Shown here in pieces: positions 9,380 through 18,081 of a stretch of DNA of 64,000 nucleotides. The number at the start of each line of letters is the position of its first letter. The first letter of the stretch is position 1. Both the position numbers and the translations under genes were made by a program. The notes below the pieces were generated by a model, which was not told where the DNA came from, ran no database searches, and was given only the letters and a program-made list of their open reading frames with translations. Source of the stretch: Nitrospira sp. (lineage in GTDB: Bacteria; Nitrospirota; Nitrospiria; Nitrospirales; Nitrospiraceae); assembly GCA_016715825.1 (NCBI GenBank), contig JADJXO010000001.1:619001-683000 (forward strand), read 5' to 3'.

Positions 9380-9790
9380 CTACCATGAGTCAAAACTGAT
9401 CGGTTCTTCCGCAAGCCAGACCTCGACGCCGTAGTGCCACTTCAGGCGCCGAGCGACCGCCCTCAAGGCGTGTTCGTCCGCATGGTTTGGGTCGAAGGGA
9501 TCTTCGACTTTCTTGAGCTTCTCTTTTTTCAGAGGAAGTGGGTGACCAAGCTCTTTCATGGCGATCGCCAAGACATTCAACTGGAAGATCCGAGGCGTTT
9601 GGTTCAGTTCCAGCAGAATGGCTTCTGGTGTCCGATCTGGGGATCGGTGGGTCTGGATCAGTTCAACAGCGCGGTTCTTTAACTGAGTGCGTTGTGTGTC
9701 CGTGAGTTCAGGGATGGCCAACTCCATCAGGAGAGCGTTGGTGGCGCCCTTGAATGACGGTATGTTGAGTAGTCTGCTCAGAAATCCCAT
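9380..9790 (-). CDS. Conserved-looking protein of unknown function
   Basis: A 136-residue soluble protein with no signal peptide. The first 50 residues include a helical section (LMELAIPELTDTQRTQLKNR), and the end is rich in aromatic residues (LKWHYGVEVWLAEEPISFDSW region). AGGAT four bases before the ATG supports the start. No family is recognised. It is immediately upstream of the promoter of the Skp-like gene on the same strand. Confidence 0.6.
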   Translation of the reverse strand: MGFLSRLLNIPSFKGATNALLMELAIPELTDTQRTQLKNRAVELIQTHRSPDRTPEAILLELNQTPRIFQLNVLAIAMKELGHPLPLKKEKLKKVEDPFDPNHADEHALRAVARRLKWHYGVEVWLAEEPISFDSW

Positions 9791-10376
9791 GAGAATCCTA
9801 ATAGCGAATCGTGTAAAGGGAGGGAACGCCCTCGCTCCGACAAGGCAGCGTTATCCTTCGAAGAGTGTACTGAAACTACGGTGTGTTTTTCTACCCGTTT
9901 CGGGATGAGAGGGGAGTGTGGCTCACTACATCAAGAGACGCTTCACGTTTTCGCTTGGAGTCTCTACCCCTTGGATCAGCACACCAGTTATATGGGAAGG
10001 CCGGTCATCTGCCGAATGGGTAAACTCACGGGGATGCCATTCGACTTCTTGACAATGTCTTGTAGGTGAAGGTCGCGCAATGGCTGGTCGCGATGTCACC
10101 CTTCAGGATGAACAGGAACCATACTTAAGATGGGGTAGCCAGCGCCGATCCGATAGTTGCGCGACCCGGTCGGCTGTGGCAAGGTGCCTGCTCAGGAGCA
10201 TGTCTGCGAGGCACCGTGGCTGTACACAGGTGTTGGAGGGTATGCAGGATCATAGTTTTCTTGGTCGTCCCCGACATCCGCGCGCGTGAATAATACGTCC
10301 CAGCCCGAGAGTCCTGCTCCTTCATGGAAGCAGCGAGGAACCTTGCGCATTACATATTTGGGGGAGGAGTCGAATT
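9791..10376. other. Intergenic stretch without a recognisable gene
   Basis: No frame is convincing on either strand. A short imperfect cruciform, GGTGCCT (10183-10189) with AGGCACC (10209-10215), is present. It forms the divergent region between the unknown protein at 9380 and the toroid gene at 10377; no clear promoter was identified. Confidence 0.4.
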
Positions 10377-11549
10377 ATGCTCGGTCTTGTTAAAAAAGCG
10401 ATGCGAAAGTTGTCTGCCCAGAGGGAGCGGCACCGGGAAAGGGAGCTGCTCGCTCCACTCTACTCCCCAGGGGAGAGCAATCTCGACCATGAACAGCATC
10501 TCAAAGAAGCCATTGCATGGTTAAAGCGTGCTCAGGATAGCGGGACTGACCGAGGTGTTTCCTATGGCGTACGTTTCGGAGGAGACTTTGAGGCGAGCTA
10601 TCCGGAGACCACCGGCTACATCTGCCAGACTTTTATTGAACAGGGGGAACTGAGGGGTGATACGGATTTGCTGACACGGGCGATCGAGATGGGGGATTGG
10701 GAGATCGCTATTCAGCTTCCTGATGGTGCCGTGATGGGGGGCAAATCCAACTCCCAGCCGACTCCAGCCGTCTTTAATACCGGTATGGTTCTTCTCGGCT
10801 GGAGCACATTGATCCGCCGTACAGGCGAAGAACGTTTCAAGACGGCCGCACGACGCGCGTCCGATTGGCTTGTGTCTATCCAGGAGCCCGATGGCGCGTG
10901 GGTACGAGGGCACTCTCAGTTTGCCGCTTTTGGGACGACTCTGTACAACGTGAAGGCCGCTTGGGGCCTATGTGAGGCAGGTCATGCCTTGGGTGAGGAG
11001 CACTACATTTCAGCAGCCGTACGTAACGCAGAGAACTGTCTTTCTCGACAACGATCGAATGGCTGGTTACCTGATTGTTGTTTGTCGGATGCACAGGCGC
11101 CTCTTCTGCATACTCTCGCGTATGCTATGCAAGGTCTCCTGGGGATCGGTTTGCGAACCGACCGGAAGGACCTCATTGCGGGGGCACGACTTCTCGCAGA
11201 CGCACAGATTGATATCATGAACGGAGACGGCTTCATCCCTGGACGACAGCGTGAGGATTTCTCAGCTGGGGCAGAGTACTGTTGCCTGACTGGCTCCGCA
11301 CAGACGTCGATCGTCTGGAGTGATCTCTACGCTCTGACCAGTGAGGAGAAGTATCGCGAGGCGGTCCAGCGCGTGAATCGGTACTTGATGAGGCACCACG
11401 ACATTCGGAATCCAGATTCTCGGCTGCGTGGTGGACTACCAGGCTCCTGGCCGGTCTGGGGTGACTACGGTCGCTTGCGCATCCTGAACTGGGCGACCAA
11501 GTTCCTTGTTGATGCGCTCAGCCGCGAGCAGAGGCTGTCAGGGTTGTAG
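10377..11549 (+). CDS. Alpha/alpha-toroid protein, possible polysaccharide-cluster (VpsJ-like) protein
   Basis: The 390-residue protein consists of repeated helical hairpins, each with a central Gly/Trp turn (ASDWLVSIQEPDGAW, YNVKAAWGLCEAGHALG, LAYAMQGLLGIGL, YALTSEEKYREAVQR). This is the pattern of the six-hairpin glycosidase and prenyltransferase/squalene-cyclase-like toroids. Proteins of similar layout occur in exopolysaccharide clusters (VpsJ-like); that link is inference. A pair of cysteines (YCCLTGSAQTS) sits in a loop near residue 302. GGAGG precedes the ATG. It converges on the CoA ligase gene. No signal peptide is seen, so it is probably cytoplasmic. Confidence 0.6.
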   Translation: MLGLVKKAMRKLSAQRERHRERELLAPLYSPGESNLDHEQHLKEAIAWLKRAQDSGTDRGVSYGVRFGGDFEASYPETTGYICQTFIEQGELRGDTDLLTRAIEMGDWEIAIQLPDGAVMGGKSNSQPTPAVFNTGMVLLGWSTLIRRTGEERFKTAARRASDWLVSIQEPDGAWVRGHSQFAAFGTTLYNVKAAWGLCEAGHALGEEHYISAAVRNAENCLSRQRSNGWLPDCCLSDAQAPLLHTLAYAMQGLLGIGLRTDRKDLIAGARLLADAQIDIMNGDGFIPGRQREDFSAGAEYCCLTGSAQTSIVWSDLYALTSEEKYREAVQRVNRYLMRHHDIRNPDSRLRGGLPGSWPVWGDYGRLRILNWATKFLVDALSREQRLSGL

Positions 11550-11633
11550 AGGATCCGGTTCATTGCATATCCTGCTGAGGCTGGGGGTCTTGTTAAAAAT
11601 GTTCATCTGAAAAGACGGTGACGCTATCCCGGC

Positions 11634-12962
11634 TTAGGAAGTGGGTTTCTTTAATATGCCGGACTTTCCCACGTGGCGGTAATCGTTAAAACGCCTCGCC
11701 TTAAGATCAAAGCGTGGCAGCGTCCCATGCGGGACGATATTGACCGCGACACGCAAGGTGAGCGCATTTCGTATTTCATGGGCGACGGCCGCAGCAATAG
11801 CTTCAGGATCTCCGGCGGTGATTTCCACTCGAAGTTCCATCTCATCTAATTCCCGGTTGCGATACACGTCGACGGTGAATTCCCCGACTTCTGGGAATTG
11901 TCGCACAATAGTTTCGATTGCACTGGGGAATACATTGATGCCACGAATCACAATCACCCCATCGACTCTGCCGATAATTCCGCCCTCTAGGCGATGAAAG
12001 GTTCTCCCACATTCACAGAGCTCACTATTCAACTTGACTCGATCGCCAGTCCGGTATCGGATGACCGGCATGCCGACTCGCCCGAGGTTCGTGATAACCA
12101 ATTCCCCTTCTTGAGCAAGATCGCCAGTAGTTGGATCAATCACTTCACAGATGAATTCGCCCTCATTAATATGAGGACCTTGTTGCGCCAAACACTCAAA
12201 GCCCCAGGCGCCCACCTCCGTTGCCCCAGCGTGATCGTAACATTTGGCATTCCAGATGGATTCAATGCGCTTCCGTGTTCCAGGTATGCTTGCCCCAGGT
12301 TCTCCCGCGTGGATGTTAATTCTGACGCTTGAATTGGCAAGATCCATTCCTTCATCCTTTGCCGTTTCTCCCAAATGTAATGCATATGTGGGTGTGCAGA
12401 CCAAAACCGTCACCTCATTGCTAAAAATAGCCTTCACGCGCTGCTGGGAAGACATTCCCCCACCTGGAATGGACATGGCCCCGATCACTCGTGCGCCTTC
12501 ATGGGCACTCCAAAATCCAATGAACGGGCCAAACGAAAAGGCAAAAAAAATCCGATCGTGAGCGGAGACTCCGGCCGCACGGTACACCGTTGCCCAGCAG
12601 CGGGCCCACCAGCTCCAACTCTCCTCCGTATCCAAACATCGCAACGGCTGCCCTGTGGTGCCCGAAGTTTGGTGGATTCTGGTATAGGCCTCCCGCGTAA
12701 ACGTCATGTTTGTTCCGTAGGGTGAATGAAGGGATTGATCGGTAGACAGCTCCTCCTTCGTTGTAAAAGGAATCTTGCGGTAATCGGCAAAGGTTTGGAT
12801 TTCATGTGCGTGCCTAATCCCTGCCTGTTCAAACTTGGCACGATAGAAGGTATTGTCCTTCAGCACAGGATCCAACATGAGTTGCAGTTTTTTTAGTTGG
12901 ATTTGCTGTAATGCGTCGCGCCCAAGCGTCTCAATAAACGGATCGAGGTATTGGAAATTCAT
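11634..12962 (-). CDS. PaaK-like phenylacetate-CoA ligase family (AMP-forming) enzyme
   Basis: A 442-residue member of the PaaK/CapK branch of adenylate-forming enzymes, which activate aryl or acyl acids with ATP. The P-loop-like motif is HQTSGTTGQPL, followed by HAGEPGASIPGTRKRIE, AGATEVGAWGFEC and MPVIRYRTGDRVKL. The C-terminal subdomain begins GRVDGVIVIRGINVFPSAIE, and ELCECGRTFHRLEG is the usual cysteine pair region. An ATG at 12962 with AAAGGA upstream is preferred; the open frame extends to 13091 without support. Only 106 bases separate it from the chorismate lyase gene on the same strand, so 4-hydroxybenzoate is a reasonable guess for its substrate. Confidence 0.85.
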   Translation of the reverse strand: MNFQYLDPFIETLGRDALQQIQLKKLQLMLDPVLKDNTFYRAKFEQAGIRHAHEIQTFADYRKIPFTTKEELSTDQSLHSPYGTNMTFTREAYTRIHQTSGTTGQPLRCLDTEESWSWWARCWATVYRAAGVSAHDRIFFAFSFGPFIGFWSAHEGARVIGAMSIPGGGMSSQQRVKAIFSNEVTVLVCTPTYALHLGETAKDEGMDLANSSVRINIHAGEPGASIPGTRKRIESIWNAKCYDHAGATEVGAWGFECLAQQGPHINEGEFICEVIDPTTGDLAQEGELVITNLGRVGMPVIRYRTGDRVKLNSELCECGRTFHRLEGGIIGRVDGVIVIRGINVFPSAIETIVRQFPEVGEFTVDVYRNRELDEMELRVEITAGDPEAIAAAVAHEIRNALTLRVAVNIVPHGTLPRFDLKARRFNDYRHVGKSGILKKPTS

Positions 12963-13068
12963 AGGATGTCCTTTCTCGCGAAGCAGATGTCCTTTTTGTG
13001 CGTGACGCCTATTCGAGCAGGGTGCTATTAGCCGTGTTCCTCTAACCCATACGCATGCGGGACATCGA

Positions 13069-13671
13069 CTAGTGATGCGCCGGCATTGCATCTCCTTGAG
13101 CAGGGAATTTCTCGTTGATCAACATGATGGGCTTTCCTCCTGCGATAATTCTGTATGTTCTGCTTAACGCTTCAACTCCAGCTAAGTCACCAATGGCGGC
13201 CGGAACATTCTTCAGAGTTTCTTTCCCCCACCAGAGCAACTCTCGGTGAGTCTCCCACCGATTACCGTACAGAATACGGCCAATTCCTCCACCTTCTAAT
13301 TCGAGGCCTTCCTTGATAAATTGAGGCAGTCGGTCGAGAATGATCAGCGAGGGAGCGTAGGCATAGCACGTATAACTCCATTTCCCACGTAACAACACTT
13401 GACGCATGAGCGCCTTCGTTCCTTTTTCTGCTTCCAACCATTTATTATCCACCGCCAACGGCCTAATTTCCTGGCCCAACCGTATCACGTCAATCTGTTC
13501 CATCGTATACGCTTCAATAAATTTAGTTACGGTGCCGTCGGTTACCATAAGGGCTCGCTGAAAGGGAGTTAATGTTCGAAGGTTAAGCTCCCGTAAATCT
13601 GCTGGCATGGCAAATTGAGCCATGAGCAAATCTTCCATCGGATTAAAATCATTACTCTTTTGCATACGCAT
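13069..13671 (-). CDS. Chorismate pyruvate-lyase family protein (DUF98 type)
   Basis: The 200-residue product matches the chorismate pyruvate-lyase fold of the Rv2949c/DUF98 group. Blocks include LRTLTPFQRALMVTDGTVTK, a middle VLLRGKWSYTCYAYAPSLII, and a C-terminal SRTYRIIAGGKPIMLINEKF that mirrors the family ending RYRVISGGQPIMVVTEHF. Family members convert chorismate to 4-hydroxybenzoate and pyruvate. In mycobacteria that product starts phenolic glycolipids; in proteobacteria UbiC starts ubiquinone. Here the next gene downstream is an aryl-CoA-ligase homologue, which suggests activation of the product rather than quinone synthesis. The start (ATG at 13671 or 13665) lacks a strong binding site. 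Confidence 0.8.
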   Translation of the reverse strand: MRMQKSNDFNPMEDLLMAQFAMPADLRELNLRTLTPFQRALMVTDGTVTKFIEAYTMEQIDVIRLGQEIRPLAVDNKWLEAEKGTKALMRQVLLRGKWSYTCYAYAPSLIILDRLPQFIKEGLELEGGGIGRILYGNRWETHRELLWWGKETLKNVPAAIGDLAGVEALSRTYRIIAGGKPIMLINEKFPAQGDAMPAHH

Positions 13672-13773
13672 TCTCTAATGGCAGAAAAAGCTGTCGGCAG
13701 GTGGTGACGAGCCGTCCTGCGGAGCTGTTATGAAAGGCGGTTGAATTCACTGTGCGAATTGGGAGCAACGTAC

Positions 13774-14811
13774 TTATAAGTATGGAAGATCTAATCCTTG
13801 AATCCTCTCAAGATCGTAAGATGTTCGAAAACGAGTTAACAACGATTCCATTTCCGGACGAAGTTCATGTAAGAAAGAAGCGGCTTGGAGAAGCCCCACG
13901 CGAGCTGCACCGAGGTCTGCAGTTCGGAATATGTGTTTGGCCTCCAGGCGTTTTCGTCTCTCCCAAATCTCTCGGTGATTATGGAGTCGAAAGCCTGCTT
14001 TCCGGAGAGCAGGCTCACGACGTTCAGGGAAAATCAGTGCATAGTCATGCAAAATTGCATAATCCTCTGGGAAGCCATCTGTGCCTGGCAGGATAAGATA
14101 GTAGGGTACTCGTACGCGCATCACCTGGGTCTCAAGTGTCGACTCAACTCCTTTGTCATCAATGACTCGAACGTTCCGAGTTCCATCCAAATACAAATTT
14201 GGAAAATCGACAAGATCCTGCACATGATGCAGAAAGCTGTGGATATGCGTATTAATCATGAGGATTTTCCCGCCGAATGGAGCGAGGCGGCCGAACGGAG
14301 TTTCCAATCCAAAGGGCTTGGCCGAATGCTGATGCCCGGCCAACAGGTCATGAGCCAAGGGGCCCTTGGCAGCAACCGAGTTGGTAGGATGGAGGCTACG
14401 CATGACTCCGGGCCACTTCCGAAAGGTCTCAGTAACAGCTCCAACTTTTGATGGAGTCTTCGAAACATCAAATATCTCTCCAGACTCAAGATAGGACAAC
14501 ATGCTGCTACCCATGGAAAAGGTCGGCATCATGATCGTCCCAGAAGTTCCAACCACCTCTTCCAACGCTTCGATGAGCGTTCCCGGTCCGCCCTCCACAT
14601 AGCCTAACGAACTAAAACTACTATGGACGCAGACAAGATCCCCTGTTGAAAGATCCAGATCCCGAAGTGTCTTCACGATTCGCTCTCGAGTCAGGGGACC
14701 TGTAACCTGATAGGTATAATACCGGCTGCGCTTCATGAAATATTTCTTGAGTGTATGAGAAGCTCTTCCATTCTTGAGAAGGTTTAACGCCTTTGAAAAA
14801 ACCCGATTCAT
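13774..14811 (-). CDS. AAC(3)-family N-acetyltransferase-like protein
   Basis: A 345-residue protein of the aminoglycoside 3-N-acetyltransferase/YokD fold. Recognised blocks are LVCVHSSFSSLGYVEGGPGT, GTIMMPTFSM, a serine-rich SLHPTNSVAAKGPLA and LMINTHIHSFLHHVQD. Resistance enzymes are about 260-290 residues; this one is longer at both ends. Many chromosomal homologues modify amino sugars or act in natural-product clusters, and the position just upstream of a chorismate lyase and a CoA ligase points the same way. The ATG at 14811 is preferred because AGAGG lies nine bases upstream. It should not be called a resistance gene on this evidence. Confidence 0.8.
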   Translation of the reverse strand: MNRVFSKALNLLKNGRASHTLKKYFMKRSRYYTYQVTGPLTRERIVKTLRDLDLSTGDLVCVHSSFSSLGYVEGGPGTLIEALEEVVGTSGTIMMPTFSMGSSMLSYLESGEIFDVSKTPSKVGAVTETFRKWPGVMRSLHPTNSVAAKGPLAHDLLAGHQHSAKPFGLETPFGRLAPFGGKILMINTHIHSFLHHVQDLVDFPNLYLDGTRNVRVIDDKGVESTLETQVMRVRVPYYLILPGTDGFPEDYAILHDYALIFPERREPALRKAGFRLHNHREIWERRKRLEAKHIFRTADLGAARVGLLQAASFLHELRPEMESLLTRFRTSYDLERIQGLDLPYL

Positions 14812-15327
14812 TCTGACAATCCTCTCCACCTGGCCGTTTCTTAAGTTATTGACAGTCTATTGTAGGGCCAGGATGAAATGTCTCGAGGTATTCAAAAATA
14901 TTCTGTCTAGGCTTCGACCGCCTGGTGCTCATGAGGACGAGCACGTTCCCGTTTTGCGATGCCAAGAAGCTTTTAACCGGGATAGTATAGCAGTAGTTAG
15001 CTCAGTGCGATACGTTCCTGATCATACCTGCAGTGGTCAGGCGCTGTTGATAGGTGGTGCTGGCATACCGAATGCTTGGATTGGTAAGGGATGAAAAGGC
15101 CTGGTTCGGTGAAGCTGATGTGGCACTCTCTTGGAGGGCCGTGCTGTGTCTGCTCGCCATTGTGGCAGGTCGCCAAATGTCCAGCTTATCTCGGTGAGGG
15201 ATAAATGAAGAATGTTGACAGGAAGTTCACTCGTTACATGCTTCAGCATCGCCTGGATCACAGTAGCCCTACTTGTCTTGAGAGCGTGCTCAAGGTGAAC
15301 AGATGAGGCGCTAGCCAGGACCCTTTC
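14812..15327. other. Intergenic stretch between divergent gene blocks
   Basis: No gene is supported. Short frames lack binding sites and domains. The right end holds the moaC promoter described separately. Confidence 0.4.
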
Positions 15328-15357
15328 TTGACCTTCCTCTCAAGCGGCACCTATAAT
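15328..15357 (+). promoter_or_regulatory. Sigma-70-type promoter for the moa operon
   Basis: TTGACC (15328-15333) and a perfect TATAAT (15352-15357) are separated by 18 bases. The predicted transcription start is about 15364, giving a leader of about 45 bases before moaC. Confidence 0.65.
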
Positions 15358-15408
15358 CCGCTATTGATCTACCATCAATGGTCCACAACATACTGATTCA
15401 ATAGAGAA

Positions 15409-15930
15409 ATGGCTGACTTTACCCACTTTAATGACTCGGGTCGGGCTCGGATGGTCGATATCGGTGCCAAAGAATCGACTGAGCGATTGGCTACAGCCCA
15501 AGCCAGGGTTTTTTTGTTTCCTGAAACACTTGAAAAGATTCAATGTGGGAAGATTGCGAAGGGTGATGTGCTGGCGGTTGCTCAGGTAGCAGGAGTAATG
15601 GGTGCGAAAAGGGCGCCTGATCTAGTTCCGATGTGCCATCCCATCCTTCTCACGAGTGTCGATATCGCATTTAAGGAAGAGCCTCAGCCGGACTCTCACG
15701 GTCGCTGTTCGATCACCATTCTGGCTACGGCTAAGACAACTGGGCCGACCGGAGTTGAGATGGAAGCCATGACCGCAGCCGCTGTTGCGGCACTCACCAT
15801 TTATGACATGTGTAAATCGGTCGACCGTGGCATGAGTTTCAGCGATGTGTGTTTACTGTCGAAGTCAGGTGGGAAATCTGGGACCTACACCCGGGAGGGT
15901 TCGGTTGAGGTAGAAAGTAGGAAACGGTGA
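15409..15930 (+). CDS. moaC: Cyclic pyranopterin monophosphate synthase MoaC
   Basis: MoaC performs the second half of the first step of molybdenum cofactor synthesis, turning the MoaA product into cyclic pyranopterin monophosphate. The 173 residues include MVDIGAKESTERLATA, the active-site MCHPI and TGPTGVEMEAMTAAAVAAL, and the conserved KSVDRGM with the catalytic Lys/Asp. It overlaps the next gene by four bases (GTGA) and heads a moaC, moaD-moaE, moaA operon behind a strong promoter. Confidence 0.96.
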   Translation: MADFTHFNDSGRARMVDIGAKESTERLATAQARVFLFPETLEKIQCGKIAKGDVLAVAQVAGVMGAKRAPDLVPMCHPILLTSVDIAFKEEPQPDSHGRCSITILATAKTTGPTGVEMEAMTAAAVAALTIYDMCKSVDRGMSFSDVCLLSKSGGKSGTYTREGSVEVESRKR

Positions 15931-16625
15931 TCACAGTTAAATTATTCGGACTGACGAAATCACTCGCGGGAAATCAGGGGTCTCTTTTGCTGGTGCTTGA
16001 GAACGGACGACGGGTGAAAGACTTAATTGACCAGATCAATATCACCCATCCTCAAATCGCCGAGCTCATTCATAAGAAAAAAGTCCTTGTCTCGGTAAAC
16101 CAAGAAATCGCTCATGCAGAAACCACTGTTCAGGATACCGACGAGATTGCCTTGTTGCCTCCCTTTGCGGGAGGTAGTTCCGTCAGTGATGTGGTGGATG
16201 AAAGCCAATTCGTCCGGGTCCAGCGAGAGAATTTTTCCATAGATCAGGAGCTTGAACGAGTACGCAGCCGATCTAAGCGCATAGGAGGAATTGCCACGTT
16301 CTTAGGCATCGCCCGCGATCGTTCACGAGGCCGCGATGTGGACAGGATGACGTTCGAGCATTATGAAGGAATGGCGCAGAGGAAGCTGCGCGACATTCGA
16401 GAACGGGCGCTGAAAGACTTCGATATTCTTGAGTTGCTGATTATCCATCGGTACGGAGACATCACGATTGGTGAGAATATTGTGCTCATCATCGCCGGAG
16501 CGGAACATCGGGCCGATGCATTCCGTGCGTGCAAATGGGCGATCGATGAACTCAAGCAGATTACCCCGATCTGGAAGTTGGAGCATACGCCGGATGGGGA
16601 GGTGTGGGTAGAAGAACACCCCTAA
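15927..16625 (+). CDS. MoaD-MoaE fusion (molybdopterin synthase, both subunits)
   Basis: Residues 1-83 form a MoaD ubiquitin-like domain (MITVKLFGL at the start, TDEIALLPPFAGG at the end). Residues 90-232 form MoaE, with IGGIATFLGIARDRSRG, the FEHYEGMAQRKL block, HRYGDITIGENIVLI and a WKLEHTPDGEVWVEE end. Molybdopterin synthase normally needs MoaD with a free C-terminal Gly-Gly that becomes a thiocarboxylate. Here Gly82-Gly83 is followed directly by a Ser and the MoaE domain, so proteolytic release or another arrangement is required. A similar fusion (MoaX) in Mycobacterium tuberculosis is known to be processed. GTG is the start. Confidence 0.93.
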   Translation: MITVKLFGLTKSLAGNQGSLLLVLENGRRVKDLIDQINITHPQIAELIHKKKVLVSVNQEIAHAETTVQDTDEIALLPPFAGGSSVSDVVDESQFVRVQRENFSIDQELERVRSRSKRIGGIATFLGIARDRSRGRDVDRMTFEHYEGMAQRKLRDIRERALKDFDILELLIIHRYGDITIGENIVLIIAGAEHRADAFRACKWAIDELKQITPIWKLEHTPDGEVWVEEHP

Positions 16626-16644
16626 TCCCTCGGACTCAACCTCG

Positions 16645-17715
16645 ATGGCAAACCTGATTAATAATCCAATAGCCGGGCGTTCTGAGGTGTCTGATACATT
16701 TGGTCGCCCGCTTGGCAGCTTACGTCTGTCGGTCACGGATCGCTGTAATCTCCGCTGCAACTACTGTATGCCGGAACCAGAATATGTCTGGCTACCACGC
16801 GAGGACATCCTCAGTTTTGAGGAAATGGCGACACTCGCCCGATATTTTGCTGATCTGGGCGTGGAGAAAGTCCGACTGACCGGCGGCGAGCCGCTCTTAC
16901 GGCGGGATCTTGCACGGCTGGTGCGGTTACTTCGCCAGGATCGGCGAATTACTGAAGTGGCGTTGACCACGAACGGAATCCTCCTTGCTGATCATGCACA
17001 AGAACTGTACGAGGCAGGACTTGATCGTGTGACGGTCAGTCTTGATACGCTGAGACCTGATCGGTTTCGTCAATTGACCGGGCGGGATGAGTTTTCACGA
17101 GTTCTCGAGGGAATAGAGTCTGTGGGGAAAACAGGTTTCAGCAATCTGAAACTCGACACGGTTGCGATTCGAGGATTCAACGAGGATGAGCTCTATGCGC
17201 TCGTCGAGTTCGCCAAACTGTATCGGGCCGAGGTCCGCTTTATCGAGTATATGGATGTGGGTGGAGCGAACGAGTGGAGTATGGAGAAGGTGCTGTCGCA
17301 GGACATGATCCTCGATATGTTCGGTCGTCGCTATGGCCACGTGATTCCTATGCCAGAACGAGGAACGGCTCCGGCACAGCGATTTCGCTTGCCGGATGGC
17401 GCTATCTTTGGGATCATTCCGTCAACGACGATGCCGTTCTGTGCTCACTGCGACCGCAGCCGTGTGACTGCGGATGGTCTGTGGTATTTGTGCCTGTACG
17501 CGTCGGTGGGTGTGGATCTGCGCAAGCCGCTTCGTCTCGGCGCGAGCTCAATGGAGATGCAGGAGCTGATTCGATCGGTGTGGGCCGCTCGTCGTGATCG
17601 TGGGGCTGAGGATCGGAAGTCTCTTGAGCGAATCGGGCTTCGGTCCGGAGGCCTTGTTCACATCGATCGTCTGCGAGAAGACCCTCACTTAGAAATGCAT
17701 GCCCGTGGAGGATGA
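16645..17715 (+). CDS. moaA: GTP 3',8-cyclase MoaA
   Basis: MoaA is the radical SAM enzyme that begins molybdenum cofactor synthesis from GTP. The 356 residues show the N-terminal cluster motif CNLRCNYCMP, the SAM-binding VRLTGGEPLLRRD, and the C-terminal cluster CAHCDRSRVTADG followed by LCLYA (C-x2-C-x13-C). The chain ends in Gly-Gly, which the family uses for activity. It begins 19 bases after the moaD-moaE gene in the same operon. Confidence 0.96.
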   Translation: MANLINNPIAGRSEVSDTFGRPLGSLRLSVTDRCNLRCNYCMPEPEYVWLPREDILSFEEMATLARYFADLGVEKVRLTGGEPLLRRDLARLVRLLRQDRRITEVALTTNGILLADHAQELYEAGLDRVTVSLDTLRPDRFRQLTGRDEFSRVLEGIESVGKTGFSNLKLDTVAIRGFNEDELYALVEFAKLYRAEVRFIEYMDVGGANEWSMEKVLSQDMILDMFGRRYGHVIPMPERGTAPAQRFRLPDGAIFGIIPSTTMPFCAHCDRSRVTADGLWYLCLYASVGVDLRKPLRLGASSMEMQELIRSVWAARRDRGAEDRKSLERIGLRSGGLVHIDRLREDPHLEMHARGG

Positions 17716-17816
17716 GACTCTGTTTTTCATATCTGCTACAATGGCCTCCTATTCCTCAGTAGTTGCATCGCTGACGGTCACTTGAGCGCAGGTTGTTTAT
17801 GTGGGTTTCCTAGAAC

Positions 17817-18023
17817 ATGGTGCCGGAGATGGAATTGATGGCTCTCCTTGGAGTCGGGTTTGTCCTTGGCCTTCGGTGTGCGCCGGATGGTGATCACGTT
17901 GCCGCCGCCTCGACCACTTTGGCCTTAGGAATTCGCATTCCTGAGGAGTTCGAATTGATCACAGAATCCGCTGATATTTTAGTTGCCAAAGGAAGCAAGC
18001 GGCGAGGGATGTCGCTATCATAG
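17817..18023 (+). pseudogene. Fragment resembling a nickel/cobalt transporter (NiCoT/UreH type)
   Basis: Residues 8-33 (LLGVGFVLGLR followed by CAPDGDHVAAAST) closely follow the first membrane helix of NiCoT and UreH permeases, whose signature is HAxDADH. Here the first His is Cys and the middle Asp-Ala pair is altered, so metal binding would be impaired. After about residue 37 the similarity stops and the frame closes at 68 residues, while the family has 200-350. No other part of a permease was found downstream before accD. A decayed fragment is the best reading. Confidence 0.5.
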
Positions 18024-18026
18024 GAA

Positions 18027-18052
18027 CCCCCGACAGTCAGTGGCTGTTGGGG
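18027..18052. repeat. Hairpin upstream of accD
   Basis: CCCCGACAG pairs with CTGTTGGGG (one G-T pair) around a seven-base loop, 30 bases before the accD start. It lacks a following T-tract, so it may be a weak terminator of the moa operon or a leader structure. Confidence 0.4.
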
Positions 18053-18081
18053 CGCATAAACCCTCGTAAGAGAACAATATA

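Noticed and set aside
13774..14811. An aminoglycoside resistance gene
   Set aside because: The family fold is clear, but the protein is longer than resistance enzymes and sits in a biosynthetic-looking cassette, so resistance is not supported.
14830..15300. Small open frames in the gap before moaC
   Set aside because: None has a ribosome binding site, a domain, or codon use like the neighbouring genes.
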